Source of the DNA: Streptomyces clavuligerus
GTDB lineage: Bacteria; Actinomycetota; Actinomycetes; Streptomycetales; Streptomycetaceae
DNA: 64,000 nt
Assembly: GCF_005519465.1 (NCBI RefSeq)
Contig: NZ_CP027858.1
Coordinates: 2,666,001-2,730,000 of the forward strand
Direction: 5' to 3'
Positions 1-9,325 of this stretch are shown in pieces (positions within the stretch are counted from its first letter, which is position 1; every line of letters starts with the position of its first letter). The position numbers and the translations under genes were made by a program. The notes under the pieces were generated by a model. It did no database searches, had not been told where the DNA came from, and saw only the letters and a program-made list of their open reading frames with translations.

Positions 1-1791
1 CCACTCGTCGCCCTCGTCGTCCTCGTCCAGCTTGATCAGACAGCCACCCGGATTGGTGAACGACTTGGGTGACCCCTCGGGCCGCTGCTGGGACTCCTCG
101 GTCTCCTCCGGGCTCTCGACCTTGTCGCCCTTCTCGTCGACGAGGCTCAGCCAGGGCGAGTACGGAATCCTGATCCGCACCCGGCCCTCCTGCGCGACCC
201 GGATGCGGACCTCGCCCGCGGTCGCCTGCTCCACCGTGGCCGGGGGGTCCGCCATCGGGACCGGGTCGCGCACCTTGAAAAGCTGCCAGTTCGCGTCGCC
301 CCAGATCCGTTCCAGATAGGGCAGCCCGCCCTGGACCAGCTCCGCCTCCCGCTCGGCCCCGACATCGGGCGTGCCCTCGGGCAGCACGACATAGCGGACG
401 GCCCAGCGCTCCAGCCAGGCGCGGTAGTCCACGGCGGTGAGCGGGTTCTCCTTGTCGTAGAAGATCGCGTTCCGCTCCATGTCGGCCTGTCGGTTCCAGC
501 CGCGCGCCAGATGGACGTACGGGGCGAGCGCCGACGCCTCCCGGTGGCTGCTGGCGGGGACCACCTCGACCCGGCCCTTCTCCGCGTCGACCTCCTGGAG
601 CTTGTTGACCAGCGGCGCCAGCTCGAAGTTCCAGGACGCGGTGGGGGCCGTCCGCAGGATGTCGTCGACCCCCTTGAAGCCGACCCAGACGTTCATCCCC
701 ACCACGGCGAGAACCAGCGCGTACCACTTCCGGGAGCGCGGCACGGTGTACGGAAGGACCGCGAGCAGCGCCACCCCGGCGAAGAGCATCGGCAGCCGGG
801 AGATGTTCGAACCGATCTGGGAATCTATCGCCCAGGCGAGGAAGACCCCGAGGGCGTAGACGCCGGAGGCCACCTTGACCGTGCGCCACTCCTTCGGGAC
901 GAGGAGGCAGACCAGCACGCCGTAGACGAAGGGCAGGGACGAGGACGCGATCGACATCGGCTGGGTGCCGGAGAAGGGGAACAGCCAGGCCGAGAGCCCC
1001 ACGACCGCGACCGGCGGCAGCCCGATGGCGTACGCGCCGGGCCTGCGGCCGTTGAGGAAGAGCGCGGCGGCGACCACCCCGAGGAAGAGTCCGGCGACCG
1101 GGCTGGACGCGGTGGCGAGCGCGGCGAGCGGGGCGGCGACGGCGCCCTTCGCCCAGCGGTGGTACCGCCAGCGGTGCGGCCAGCAGAAGACGGCGGCGAC
1201 GGCGCCGACCGCGAACATCATGCCGAGGCCGAAGGTGACCCGGCCCGACAGCGCGTTGCAGAGGAAGGCGAACACCCCGGCGAGCGCGCAGGCCAGCGGA
1301 TTGCGCACGGCCCGCAGCCGCACCAGGATCAGCGCCGTCAGGGCCGCCGACACGGTGCCCGCGACCATCATGGTCGGCCGGACACCGATGACCGACATCA
1401 GATAGGGCGAGACGACGCTGTACGAGACGGGGTGCATCCCGCCGTACCAGGCGAGGTTGTACGCGGAGTCGGGGTGGCGGCCGACGAACTCGGCCCAGGC
1501 GTCCTGGGCGGCCAGATCGCCGCCGCTGTTGGCGAAGAAGAAGAACCAGAGCACATGGGTGAAGGCCGCGACCGCGGTCGCGACCAGGACGGGGCGGCGC
1601 GACAGCCGGTCCCGGGCGTCGGCGAGGACTCCGGCGGCGCCCGGCCCTCTGCGGTCGGGGCCTCCCGGCTCCCCCGCCTGCGGTGCCGTCCCCTGTATTC
1701 GGGGTCCGGCCGGTCCGGCGCTGCCCGTGGACCCCGCGGGTCCGGTACGGGTGCTGTGGCCGTCCGTCCGGACCGGCTCAGCGGTACTCAC
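1..1791 (-). CDS. Polytopic membrane protein, GT-C-like (3' end cut by window)
   Basis: The reading frame is open from a GTG at 1791 to base 1, giving 597 codons without a stop, so the C-terminus lies outside the window. The GTG has a GGGGAGA ribosome binding site about 7 nt upstream. After a Gly/Pro-rich cytoplasmic start of about 60 residues come many hydrophobic segments, then a long polar C-terminal part. The first external loop carries an acidic cluster (THVLWFFFF followed by GGDLAAQDAWAEF), as in GT-C glycosyltransferases that use lipid-linked sugars. That assignment is inference; such proteins are often annotated only as membrane protein. The promoter would lie in the AT-richer patch near 1950-2030. 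Confidence 0.75.
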   Translation of the reverse strand, partial: MSTAEPVRTDGHSTRTGPAGSTGSAGPAGPRIQGTAPQAGEPGGPDRRGPGAAGVLADARDRLSRRPVLVATAVAAFTHVLWFFFFANSGGDLAAQDAWAEFVGRHPDSAYNLAWYGGMHPVSYSVVSPYLMSVIGVRPTMMVAGTVSAALTALILVRLRAVRNPLACALAGVFAFLCNALSGRVTFGLGMMFAVGAVAAVFCWPHRWRYHRWAKGAVAAPLAALATASSPVAGLFLGVVAAALFLNGRRPGAYAIGLPPVAVVGLSAWLFPFSGTQPMSIASSSLPFVYGVLVCLLVPKEWRTVKVASGVYALGVFLAWAIDSQIGSNISRLPMLFAGVALLAVLPYTVPRSRKWYALVLAVVGMNVWVGFKGVDDILRTAPTASWNFELAPLVNKLQEVDAEKGRVEVVPASSHREASALAPYVHLARGWNRQADMERNAIFYDKENPLTAVDYRAWLERWAVRYVVLPEGTPDVGAEREAELVQGGLPYLERIWGDANWQLFKVRDPVPMADPPATVEQATAGEVRIRVAQEGRVRIRIPYSPWLSLVDEKGDKVESPEETEESQQRPEGSPKSFTNPGGCLIKLDEDDEGDEW

Positions 1792-2189
1792 TGCGACTCT
1801 CCCCGTCTCCCGGTCCGGTGTCTTCCTCGCCCGGCTGTCCTCGTTCGGTCACGACTGCCTTCGTCCGGATGCTCTCACCCGGCCGCCCTTGCCCGACCGC
1901 TCTCGTCCGGTCACTTTCGCCCCTGCCGGCGCGGCCGCCACTTCCACCCGAATGCATCAGATTCCATCCAATTGCATCCGATATTGTCCGATGGAAACGG
2001 GTGTGATCAAATCCGTCCGTCATCACCCCGGCGTGACCCCGTCCGGGCGGCGCCTCCCGGCACACCGCACCGGCGGTCTCCCCCGCCGCCCGGGATGCCG
2101 CCCTTCGGTCAAGGACGCCGTCCCCGCCGTCCAGGTTGACAGGACCGATCGAACTGACGGACCAACCGAACTGATCGGACGCTAACACG
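1792..2189. other. Intergenic region with 10-bp periodic motif
   Basis: No convincing gene. Bases 1951-2000 are unusually AT-rich and fall into five consecutive degenerate 10-mers (AATGCATCAG, ATTCCATCCA, ATTGCATCCG, ATATTGTCCG, ATGGAAACGG). They sit 160-200 bp upstream of the minus-strand membrane protein, so helix-phased protein binding is possible. Confidence 0.35.
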
Positions 2190-2217
2190 AGGGCGCCCCG
2201 GTGAACCGGGACGCCCT
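2190..2217 (-). terminator. Hairpin terminator after D-Ala-D-Ala carboxypeptidase
   Basis: Arms 2190-2201 and 2206-2217 pair at 11 of 12 positions around a TGAA loop. The hairpin lies 27 nt past the stop of the carboxypeptidase gene. There is no T-tract, which is common in Streptomyces. Confidence 0.75.
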
Positions 2218-2244
2218 GGCGCGAAAACCGGTGATAACCGCGGC

Positions 2245-4824
2245 TCAGCCGATCCGTGTCAGCTTGTCCAGGACTCCGGGCTCCACCAGCTCCCGCTGGA
2301 GCGCGACCGGCGCGGTCAGCCGCCCCTCACCGGTGCCGACGGTGATCCGGCCCACGACGTCCCCGGCGGCCCCGGTGCCGGGCACGGGACTGCCCGCGCC
2401 GTCGATCGAGATCTCCGCCCGGTGGCCCGCCCAGCCGATCGCCTTCAGATCCTCCGTGGCGACCACCGGGGTCGTGCCCCCGAGACCGTCGTCCACCCGG
2501 CCGACCACGGTGCCCTTCTTGATCACCGTGTCGGAGGTCACGGCCTGCTGCGCCGCCTCGATCACCCGGATGCTGTGGTCGACGGCCAGCTCCAGCTTCT
2601 CGTCGAGCCTGCCCGCGTCATGGACGTCGAAGGTCGCCCCGTAGACCCGGTGGATCTCCCCGTCGACCTCCGCATTGGCCGACCAGAGCAGATTGCCGCC
2701 CGCCGGGGTGGACGAACCCGTCTTGATCCCGCCGACACCGTCCAGGAGCAGGGCCTTGTCGGCGCTGTTGTAGATGGTCCGCTCTATCCCCGGCACCTTG
2801 AGCTTCGTGGTGTTGACGATCTCCCGGAAAACCTCGTCCTGCATCGCCGCCTCCGCCAGCTTGAGCTGGTCGAGCGGGGTGGACACGGTCGTGCTCCGCA
2901 GCCCGCTCGGGTCGGTGTAGACGGTGTCCTTCATCCCGAGGTCGTCCGCGGCGGCCTGCATCTTCTTCACGAACGCGGCCTCGGACCCGGCGTGCCAGCG
3001 GGCCAGCAGCCGGGCCACGTTGTTCGCGGACGGGATCATCAGCAGTTCGAGGAGCTGCCGCTGGGTGTACTTCTGCCCGGCCTTGACCTCGACGACGGAC
3101 TCGCTGTTCTTGCCGGAGTGGTACTCGTCCTCGGTCCGCTGGTCGATGGTGATCCGGTCGCCCTGCCCCTTCCCGGTGAGCGGCTTCTCCCGGAGGATCA
3201 CATACGCGGTCATCGCCTTGGTGACGCTGGCGATCGGCCGGGGCTTCTGGTCGCCGTAGGTCGCGACGGTTCCGACGCCGTCCACGGCCACCGCACCCTG
3301 GCCCTCACCCGGGAACTTCAGATCGACGGCATCGCCCTTGAAGGTGAACGCCGGGTCCCCGCTGAGCTTCAGCTCGGGCGCGGGAAGCGGGCGCAGCACC
3401 TGGGCGACGGCGAGGACGATCAGGAGGAGGACGACCAGCGGCGTCCAGATCTTGACCCGTCGCACCACCGCGCGGAACGGGGTGAGCGGGGTGTTCGTGA
3501 GCTGGGCGAGCAGATCGAGCGGGGGGAGCGGCTGCTGACTGGTCCGCTCGGGGTCGGCGGTCGCCGCGGCACCCGTGGCCTCGGCGGCTCCTCCGCTCTT
3601 CTCCGGCCGCTTCCCGGCCCCTGGCTTCTCCTCGACGGGCTTCTCGACGGGCTCCTCAGCGGACTTCTTCCCGCCGGGCCTCTCCTCCGGCTTCGCCCCC
3701 GCCGTCTTCCCCGAGCGCTCGGACCCGGGGGTCGCGGGCGCGGCGCCAGAGGTTTCGTTCCTGCTCCGGGGCACGGCCGGACGCCGGATGTCGTCGGTCC
3801 GCAGCGGGACGAACGTACTCGTCCGCTCGGCGTCCGTCTCGGTGTCCGTCTCAGTGTCCTTCTTCTTCCCGGCGTCCTTCCGGGCGTCCTTCGCGACGCC
3901 CTTCGCGGGGTCCCCCTCGGAGCCGCCCTTGTCCTCCTCGGTCCCGCCGGGGGCCTTCTCCACGGCCTTGTCCGCGGCTTTGTCCGCCGCCGCTCCCTTC
4001 GCGGCCTTCGCGGCCTTCGCACCCTTCGCGCCGGAGTCCGGCTCCGCACGGGGGGCCGGAGGCGTGCGCAACGCGGTGGTGGGGTGGTCGACGACCCGCC
4101 CGGCGGCCGACGCCGCCTTCGCCGTCGCCTTCGCGACGGGCTTCGTCTCCTGGGCGTCGTCCTCGGCCGGGCCCGGCTCGCTCCCCGCCTCCGGCTCGTC
4201 CTTCTTCACGTCCGGGTCCGGCTCGACGTCCGGCGCCGCGTCCTTGACGTCCGGCTCGTCCTTCTTCACGTCCGGCTCGGCGTCCTTGACGTCCGGGGCG
4301 GCCTCGGCGTCGGGCTCGGCGGCGGCCTTGCCCTCGCCCGGGGCGGCGGGCCCATCGCCGGAGCCCTCGGCCTTCCCGGCCTCGCCACCCGTAGCGCCCT
4401 GGTCGGCCTGGTCGGTCTCGCCGCCCTTGCCGGGGCGCCGCCGTATCTCGGGCAGCACCGCCGTCTCCTCGGCGGCGGCCCCGGGCAGTACCGCGGTCTC
4501 CACCGTGCGGTCCGCGGCGGAGCTGTCGCGGTCGCCCTCGCGCCCGCCGTCGTCACGCCCGTCGCCCGCCGACGCCACCCACGCCGCCACGGCGGACCTC
4601 AGCTCACGGTCGGCGTCCGCCGAACCCGTCTCCGTGCCGGACTCCCGCGCGAGCACCTCCGGAGCGTCCGGCGCATCCGTGGTGTCCGGCGTGTCGGACG
4701 CGTCCGACCGGTCGGCCATGGCAAGTCTCGGGTCGGCGCCGCCGTTCGCCGTCCCCCCCGACGGCTTCCGCTGCTCCGACCTGTCGGGGGACTCGCCCGC
4801 CACCGTGCCTCCTCCATCAGTCAT
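2245..4824 (-). CDS. D-alanyl-D-alanine carboxypeptidase (S11/PBP family) with long charged N-terminus
   Basis: Peptidoglycan DD-carboxypeptidase, 859 aa. The C-terminal half has the penicillin-binding triad in order: SVTK (Ser near residue 530), SAN in SANNVARLL (near 598) and KTG in GGIKTGSS (near 700). A single membrane helix (about 458-480) places the catalytic domain outside the cell. The first ~450 residues are low-complexity, rich in Asp/Glu/Lys/Ala/Pro, with repeated EPDVK and DAAPDV-like blocks, and should be cytoplasmic. Typical S11 enzymes are about 400 aa, so half the protein is this extension. Start ATG at 4824; divergent from the GPP34 gene. The catalytic call is secure; the role of the extension is unknown. 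Confidence 0.93.
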   Translation of the reverse strand: MTDGGGTVAGESPDRSEQRKPSGGTANGGADPRLAMADRSDASDTPDTTDAPDAPEVLARESGTETGSADADRELRSAVAAWVASAGDGRDDGGREGDRDSSAADRTVETAVLPGAAAEETAVLPEIRRRPGKGGETDQADQGATGGEAGKAEGSGDGPAAPGEGKAAAEPDAEAAPDVKDAEPDVKKDEPDVKDAAPDVEPDPDVKKDEPEAGSEPGPAEDDAQETKPVAKATAKAASAAGRVVDHPTTALRTPPAPRAEPDSGAKGAKAAKAAKGAAADKAADKAVEKAPGGTEEDKGGSEGDPAKGVAKDARKDAGKKKDTETDTETDAERTSTFVPLRTDDIRRPAVPRSRNETSGAAPATPGSERSGKTAGAKPEERPGGKKSAEEPVEKPVEEKPGAGKRPEKSGGAAEATGAAATADPERTSQQPLPPLDLLAQLTNTPLTPFRAVVRRVKIWTPLVVLLLIVLAVAQVLRPLPAPELKLSGDPAFTFKGDAVDLKFPGEGQGAVAVDGVGTVATYGDQKPRPIASVTKAMTAYVILREKPLTGKGQGDRITIDQRTEDEYHSGKNSESVVEVKAGQKYTQRQLLELLMIPSANNVARLLARWHAGSEAAFVKKMQAAADDLGMKDTVYTDPSGLRSTTVSTPLDQLKLAEAAMQDEVFREIVNTTKLKVPGIERTIYNSADKALLLDGVGGIKTGSSTPAGGNLLWSANAEVDGEIHRVYGATFDVHDAGRLDEKLELAVDHSIRVIEAAQQAVTSDTVIKKGTVVGRVDDGLGGTTPVVATEDLKAIGWAGHRAEISIDGAGSPVPGTGAAGDVVGRITVGTGEGRLTAPVALQRELVEPGVLDKLTRIG

Positions 4825-5034
4825 GCGCCGCCGCCCTGCGTACGCACCGACGGGCGCCGGATACCGGCGGCCCGTGTTGTCCGAACCATCTATCAGTGTC
4901 CTGTGTGGGAGCCCGGCCCCTGTGGTGAGACGAGAACGACATACCTACTGGTTCCCATCCAAAGCGCACAGGCACTCTCGACAGACCAATGTGAGAGGCG
5001 TCACCCTGTCATTCATCCACGCGGGGAGGCATGG

Positions 5035-5754
5035 ATGGGCAGGAGCCGCAGAACACTTCCGGAGGAGCTTCTGTTGCTCGCTCTGGACCCGACCACGGGT
5101 ACCACAGCGCAGCCGCAGTCGCTCGACCTCGGCCTGGCCGGAGCCCAGCTAGTGGAGCTGGCACTGGCAGGACGGATAGCCCCAGACGGGGATCGTATCG
5201 CCGTGGTGATGCCACGGCCGACCGGAGATCCGACCTTGGACTCCGCACTGGAGCTGCTGCGCAGACGCGGCAGCCCGGTCCGGGCCGTCCACTGGATCGG
5301 CGGGCCCCGACTGGGGCTGCGTCAGATCTATCTTCTGCACCTGGAACGGTGCGGCATGGTGCATGCCGTGGCGGGCCAGATGTGCGGAGTGCTGCCGACG
5401 ACGCGCTATCAGGCGACCGACACGGCGATCAGCCGCGACATCCGTTCACGGCTGGACAGCGCGATCCGCACCGGGGTGCCGCCGGACCCCCGGACCGCGG
5501 CGCTCGCCGCCCTGGCCCACGCGGTCGGGCTCGGCAAGCACCTGTACCCCGGCAATGAGGGCCGTTCCTCGCGATCCCGGCTGCGGGATCTCATCCGGCA
5601 CGACCCCATGGGCGGTCTCGTGGCGCACGCCGTCATGGACGTCCAGAACGGTGTGGCCGCGCAGCCACGCCGGGCGCCCGCGACGAACGGCCGGCAGCCG
5701 GCCGTCTCGATGCAGGCCCGCCGCGGTGGCATGGTCCGCGTCGCTGCGCACTGA
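5035..5754 (+). CDS. GPP34 family phosphoprotein
   Basis: 239 aa, matching the GOLPH3/VPS74-like GPP34 family that is abundant in actinomycetes. It opens with the typical LPEELLLLALD segment followed by LDLGLAGAQLVELALAGRI. Family members bind phosphoinositides in eukaryotes; the bacterial role is not settled. The ATG at 5035 was chosen over the one at 5031 because GGGGAGG at 5023-5029 is then about 5 nt away rather than one. The frame continues open far upstream, but that part is the shadow of the carboxypeptidase gene. It has its own divergent promoter region of about 210 bp (4825-5034). Confidence 0.88.
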   Translation: MGRSRRTLPEELLLLALDPTTGTTAQPQSLDLGLAGAQLVELALAGRIAPDGDRIAVVMPRPTGDPTLDSALELLRRRGSPVRAVHWIGGPRLGLRQIYLLHLERCGMVHAVAGQMCGVLPTTRYQATDTAISRDIRSRLDSAIRTGVPPDPRTAALAALAHAVGLGKHLYPGNEGRSSRSRLRDLIRHDPMGGLVAHAVMDVQNGVAAQPRRAPATNGRQPAVSMQARRGGMVRVAAH

Positions 5755-6092
5755 ATCTCACGAATCTCACCCGGATTTCCACATCTTTCTCTCGCACCGA
5801 CCCCGTACCGTGATGCCATCGGACTCCGGTACCGGAACCGTCGCGCGCTCCACACGGTGGCCGCGCCATGACACGAACCGCCGATCGGTCCGGACAGCGC
5901 TTCGACTGTCCGGACCGACTCGGCGAGGACACGAGCCGATACGAGCGTCCGTACGAGAATTCCCGTGCGGAGCCCGGCGGATGATGTCATGAATGTGGCC
6001 CGTGTGGCGATTCCTCAGCGCGCTCACGCGGTTTGGTGGCAGTCTGCTGAGCAGTACATACGCTCAGCTAAACAGCCGGAGGTGCAGTTTCC
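5755..6092. other. Intergenic region upstream of XRE regulator
   Basis: No gene supported. The last 60 bp are AT-richer and hold a dyad just before the regulator, listed separately. Confidence 0.5.
6046..6068. promoter_or_regulatory. Dyad GCTGAGC-N9-GCTCAGC upstream of XRE regulator
   Basis: Perfect 7-bp inverted repeat (6046-6052 and 6062-6068) ending 10 bp before the ribosome binding site at 6078-6084. Its position suits an autoregulatory operator or overlapping promoter. This is inference from symmetry and position only. Confidence 0.4.
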
Positions 6093-6953
6093 GTGGCGTC
6101 CAACGTCAATCCCACCGTCAGGAGACGCCGATTGGGCCTGGAGCTGCGCCGGCTCCGCGAGCTGAAAGGCATGACCGCCGAAGAGGTGGCAGAGCGCCTC
6201 CTGGTGTCACAGTCGAAGATCAGCCGCCTGGAGAACGGGCGCCGCTCCATCAGTCAGCGTGATGTCCGCGACCTCTGCGGAGTGTACGAGGTCGACGACC
6301 ACCGTATCGTCGACTCACTCATGCAAATGGCCAAGGACTCGCGTCAGCAGGGCTGGTGGCATGCCTTCGGCGATATCCCCTACAGCGTCTACATCGGTCT
6401 GGAGACGGACGCGGCGAGCCTTCGGGTCTACGAGCCGCAAGTGGTGCCGGGGCTGCTCCAGACCCGGCCGTACGCCGAGTCGCTGATCGCCGGGGCGCTC
6501 CCGGAGAGCAGCACCGCCGATATCGAGAAGCGGGTCAGTGTGCGCATGCGCCGCCAGGACCGGGTGCACGCGGAGGAGCTTCCGCTGCGGCTGTGGGCCG
6601 TGGTGGACGAGGCCGCGCTCCACCGGATCGTGGGCGGCAAGGCGCTCATGCGCGAACAGCTGGAGTATCTGATCGAGCTGTCCCGGCTGCCGCATGTCAC
6701 CGTTCAGGTACTGCCGTTCGAGATGGGCGCCCATCCGGGCATCAACGGTCAGTACGCGATCCTTGAATTTCCCGATGCGACCGATTCGAGCGTGGTGTAT
6801 ATCGAAGGCGTCACCAGCGACCTCTATCTGGAGAAGGCCAACGATGTCCACAAGTACACGGTCATGTACGAGCATCTGCGCGCCCAGGCGCTGAATGCCG
6901 ACCAGTCGCGGGCTTTCATCGAGAACATCGCCAAGCGGTACACGATGCTATGA
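6093..6953 (+). CDS. XRE-family regulator with DUF5753 domain
   Basis: 286 aa. An N-terminal helix-turn-helix (about residues 10-65, with LRELKGMTAEEVAERL and QSKISRLENG) is followed by the DUF5753 ligand-type domain (PQVVPGLLQTRPYA; LPFEMGAHPGINGQYAILEF). Start is GTG at 6093 with GGAGGTG 8 nt upstream. A DUF397 gene follows about 200 bp downstream on the same strand, the standard WhiJ-type pairing of streptomycetes, in which the small DUF397 protein is thought to antagonise the DNA-binding partner. The ligand is unknown. Confidence 0.93.
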   Translation: MASNVNPTVRRRRLGLELRRLRELKGMTAEEVAERLLVSQSKISRLENGRRSISQRDVRDLCGVYEVDDHRIVDSLMQMAKDSRQQGWWHAFGDIPYSVYIGLETDAASLRVYEPQVVPGLLQTRPYAESLIAGALPESSTADIEKRVSVRMRRQDRVHAEELPLRLWAVVDEAALHRIVGGKALMREQLEYLIELSRLPHVTVQVLPFEMGAHPGINGQYAILEFPDATDSSVVYIEGVTSDLYLEKANDVHKYTVMYEHLRAQALNADQSRAFIENIAKRYTML

Positions 6954-7160
6954 GGAAGTCCGGGGAATCACTCCGGAAGCCGGTGCGCGGGGGCGCGCAA
7001 GGTACACCCCCGCCACCGGCTGCGGAAGGGACGTCCGGAATATGCCATCCGACCGAGTGAAACCATGCCTCACCGGGCAGTTGTGGCGAGTAGCGTCCAC
7101 CGCATCAAGCACCGGCAAAATCGTTGGTGCACTCACATCACTCGCCGAAGCGGAGCGGAA

Positions 7161-7370
7161 ATGGCAATCATCGAAGGAGCCACGGAGTCCTGGACGAAGT
7201 CCTCGTACTCCGGGGGCAACGGGGCTTGCGTGGAAGTCAAGTCCCCGGTCACCCGGGCGATTTCCGTGCGGGACTCCAAGGTCACGGCCGGTGCGGAGCT
7301 GACCTTCGTCCCCGGCTCGTGGAACGCGTTCGTGGGCGAGGTGGGCCGGGGCTCGTTCGACCTCGGCTGA
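7161..7370 (+). CDS. DUF397 protein, partner of upstream XRE regulator
   Basis: 69 aa with the family core W-x-KSSYSGGNGACVEV and ISVRDSK, ending in a Phe/Val-rich segment (FVPGSWNAFVGEV). The ATG at 7161 follows GGAG at 7152-7155. The frame stays open 96 bp further upstream, but that part has no family similarity. It forms a pair with the XRE gene at 6093-6953 and precedes a strong double terminator. Confidence 0.9.
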   Translation: MAIIEGATESWTKSSYSGGNGACVEVKSPVTRAISVRDSKVTAGAELTFVPGSWNAFVGEVGRGSFDLG

Positions 7371-7429
7371 GCCACCCGAGCTCGATCGAGCCACCGGAGT
7401 AGTACGCGCCCGTCGGCGCGACACTGACA

Positions 7430-7470
7430 GAGCCCTCTCGACTGGTCCGCCGTCCCGGCCGAGGGGGCTC
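7430..7470 (+). terminator. Hairpin, first of two after DUF397
   Basis: Arms 7430-7440 and 7460-7470 pair over 11 bp with one G-T wobble. It lies directly upstream of a second hairpin with a T-tract. Confidence 0.55.
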
Positions 7471-7478
7471 GGCGCTGT

Positions 7479-7504
7479 CCGCGGCCTGGTCCGCGGGCTT
7501 TTTT
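7479..7504 (+). terminator. Rho-independent terminator with T6
   Basis: CCGCGG (7479-7484), loop CCTGGT, CCGCGG (7491-7496), then GC and six T residues (7499-7504). This is the only canonical U-tract terminator in the window. Confidence 0.9.
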
Positions 7505-7792
7505 CGTATGCGTCTGCCGCACCCTCCTTCACCGTCCACCGCCTGACGAAGTGCCCGCTCATCGTGGGTGCCCCGGTGTGAGCGGGACAACAACCCCGTT
7601 GGTCAAGAAGAAGTAAAATCGTTCTGCTTTCTGACTCCTGTTCACATACTTGACCTACTGCCCTCTTGACCGCCCCTCTCCCCCAGGGGTTCAATCCCCG
7701 CTAGCCCCCATCCCGTACGGGGGCACCGCTGAACTGACGTCTGACGGAGTGCACTGCCGGTCGTTCACAAGGCGGACCCCAGGAGGGGGCAG

Positions 7793-9322
7793 ATGAACAG
7801 TCTCGACTGGACCGTGCTCATCGGCTACTTCGGTGTGATGGTCGCGATCGGGCTCTGGTCGCACAAACGGGTCGACAACGTCAGCGACTTCTTCACCGCG
7901 GGCGGCAAGATGCCCTGGTGGCTGTCGGGCATCTCGCACCACATGTCCGGCTACAGCGCGGTGATGTTCACCGGCTACGCCGGTATCGCCTATACCTATG
8001 GCGTCACATCCTTCGTGACCTGGTCCCTCCCCATCGCCATCGGCATCTACATCGGTTCCACGCTCTTCGCCCCCCGGCTGAACCGGCTCCGGTCCCGGCT
8101 CCATGTGGCCTCTCCGCTGGAGTATCTGAAGAACCGGTACAACCTGAAGACACAGCAGGCCCTCGCCTGGTCCGGCGTGCTGCTGAAGATCGTGGACGTG
8201 GGTGCCAAATGGGCGGCCATCGCCACCCTGCTCTCCGTGTTCACCGGTATATCGCTCAACCAGGGCATCCTGATCACCGGTGTGATCACCGGTGTCTACT
8301 GCACCATCGGCGGGCTGTGGGCCGACGCCCTCACCGAACTCGGCCAGTTCATCATCCAGTTGTTCGCCGGGCTCGCCATGCTCTTCGCCGTCATGAGGGA
8401 ACTCGACGGCTTCAGCACCCTGTGGACCATCTGGGACGAGCCCCAGCTCCAGGGCCATGCCGAACCCACCGCCGGCCCCTACACCGTGACCTTCCTCCTC
8501 GCGTTCCTCTTCATCAAGACCTTCGAGTACAACGGCGGCATGTGGAACCAGGCCCAGCGGTACATGGCCACCGCCAACGCCCGCGAGGCCACCCGCTCCG
8601 CCCGGCTCTCCGCGGTGCTCTGGTTCGTCTGGCCGCTGGTCCTCTTCTTCCCGATGTGGTGCGCGCCGCTGCTGGTGAAGACGGAGAAGCCGGACGCCTC
8701 CGACAGCTACGCCCTGATGACCGAGCAACTGCTGCCGCACGGCCTGCTCGGCCTGGTCATCGTCGGTTTCTTCTCGCACACGATGGCCATGTGCTCCTCC
8801 GACGCCAACGCCATCGCCGCCGTCTTCACCCGGGACATCGCCCCGGTGCTCTCGAAGAAGGCCCGCTCCTGGACCGAGCAGGCCGGACTGATCGCGGCGC
8901 GCTGGTCGACCATCGCGTTCCTGGCCCTGTCGATGGCCATCGCCACCCAGGTCAACTCGCCCACGTTCAAGGACATCATCACCGTCGTGATCAAGTGGGT
9001 CGCCGGGCTGATGGGCCCGATCGCCATCCCCTTCATGCTCGGCATGCTCCGCTCCTTCCGCCGCTCGGGACCGACGGCGGCGCTCACCAGCTGGGCCGCC
9101 GGGCTGCTCGCCTTCTTCCTGGTCAACTATGAGCTGAACGGCGACCAGCGGACCGATATCGCGCTCCAGTACCAGGTCTCCGTACCGCTGGCGATCTCGC
9201 TGGTGCTGTACATCGCGATCGGCTTCCTGAAGCCGGAGAACACGGCGGAACGGGACGCGCTCATCGAACGGATCAACACGGACGGGGACGAGGCCGAGGC
9301 GCCGGGGACGGTGCGGCGGTAG
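7793..9322 (+). CDS. Sodium:solute symporter (SSS family)
   Basis: 509 aa with about 13 hydrophobic helices through the whole length, the usual size of SSS transporters that couple sodium to uptake of sugars, carboxylates or amino acids. Family-like features are the N-terminal LDWTVLIGYFGVMVAIGLW, the FFTAGGKMPWWLSGISHHMSG stretch in and after helix 2, and GLLGLVIVGFFSHTMAMCSSDANA around helices 8-9. Strong AGGAGGGGG ribosome binding site before the ATG at 7793. It stands alone and meets the NACHT gene tail to tail (4 bp apart). The substrate cannot be read from the sequence. Confidence 0.93.
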   Translation: MNSLDWTVLIGYFGVMVAIGLWSHKRVDNVSDFFTAGGKMPWWLSGISHHMSGYSAVMFTGYAGIAYTYGVTSFVTWSLPIAIGIYIGSTLFAPRLNRLRSRLHVASPLEYLKNRYNLKTQQALAWSGVLLKIVDVGAKWAAIATLLSVFTGISLNQGILITGVITGVYCTIGGLWADALTELGQFIIQLFAGLAMLFAVMRELDGFSTLWTIWDEPQLQGHAEPTAGPYTVTFLLAFLFIKTFEYNGGMWNQAQRYMATANAREATRSARLSAVLWFVWPLVLFFPMWCAPLLVKTEKPDASDSYALMTEQLLPHGLLGLVIVGFFSHTMAMCSSDANAIAAVFTRDIAPVLSKKARSWTEQAGLIAARWSTIAFLALSMAIATQVNSPTFKDIITVVIKWVAGLMGPIAIPFMLGMLRSFRRSGPTAALTSWAAGLLAFFLVNYELNGDQRTDIALQYQVSVPLAISLVLYIAIGFLKPENTAERDALIERINTDGDEAEAPGTVRR

Positions 9323-9325
9323 CCG

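Larger units (their letters stand above)
7371..7792. other. Intergenic region with terminators and symporter promoter
   Basis: No gene. It holds two terminators (7430-7504) and then an AT-richer stretch (7580-7680) with TTGACC hexamers near 7650 and 7667, candidate -35 elements for the symporter. CTGACG occurs twice near 7736-7748, but without the opposite half-site of the operator found elsewhere in the window. Confidence 0.45.

Noticed and set aside
2422..5034. Long N-terminal extension of the GPP34 frame
   Set aside because: It is antisense to the carboxypeptidase gene; the ribosome binding site at 5023 and family length place the start at 5035.
7736..7760. CTGACG repeats upstream of the sodium symporter as a sixth operator
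   Set aside because: The matching GTCAG half-site at 5-bp spacing is absent; only direct half-sites occur.
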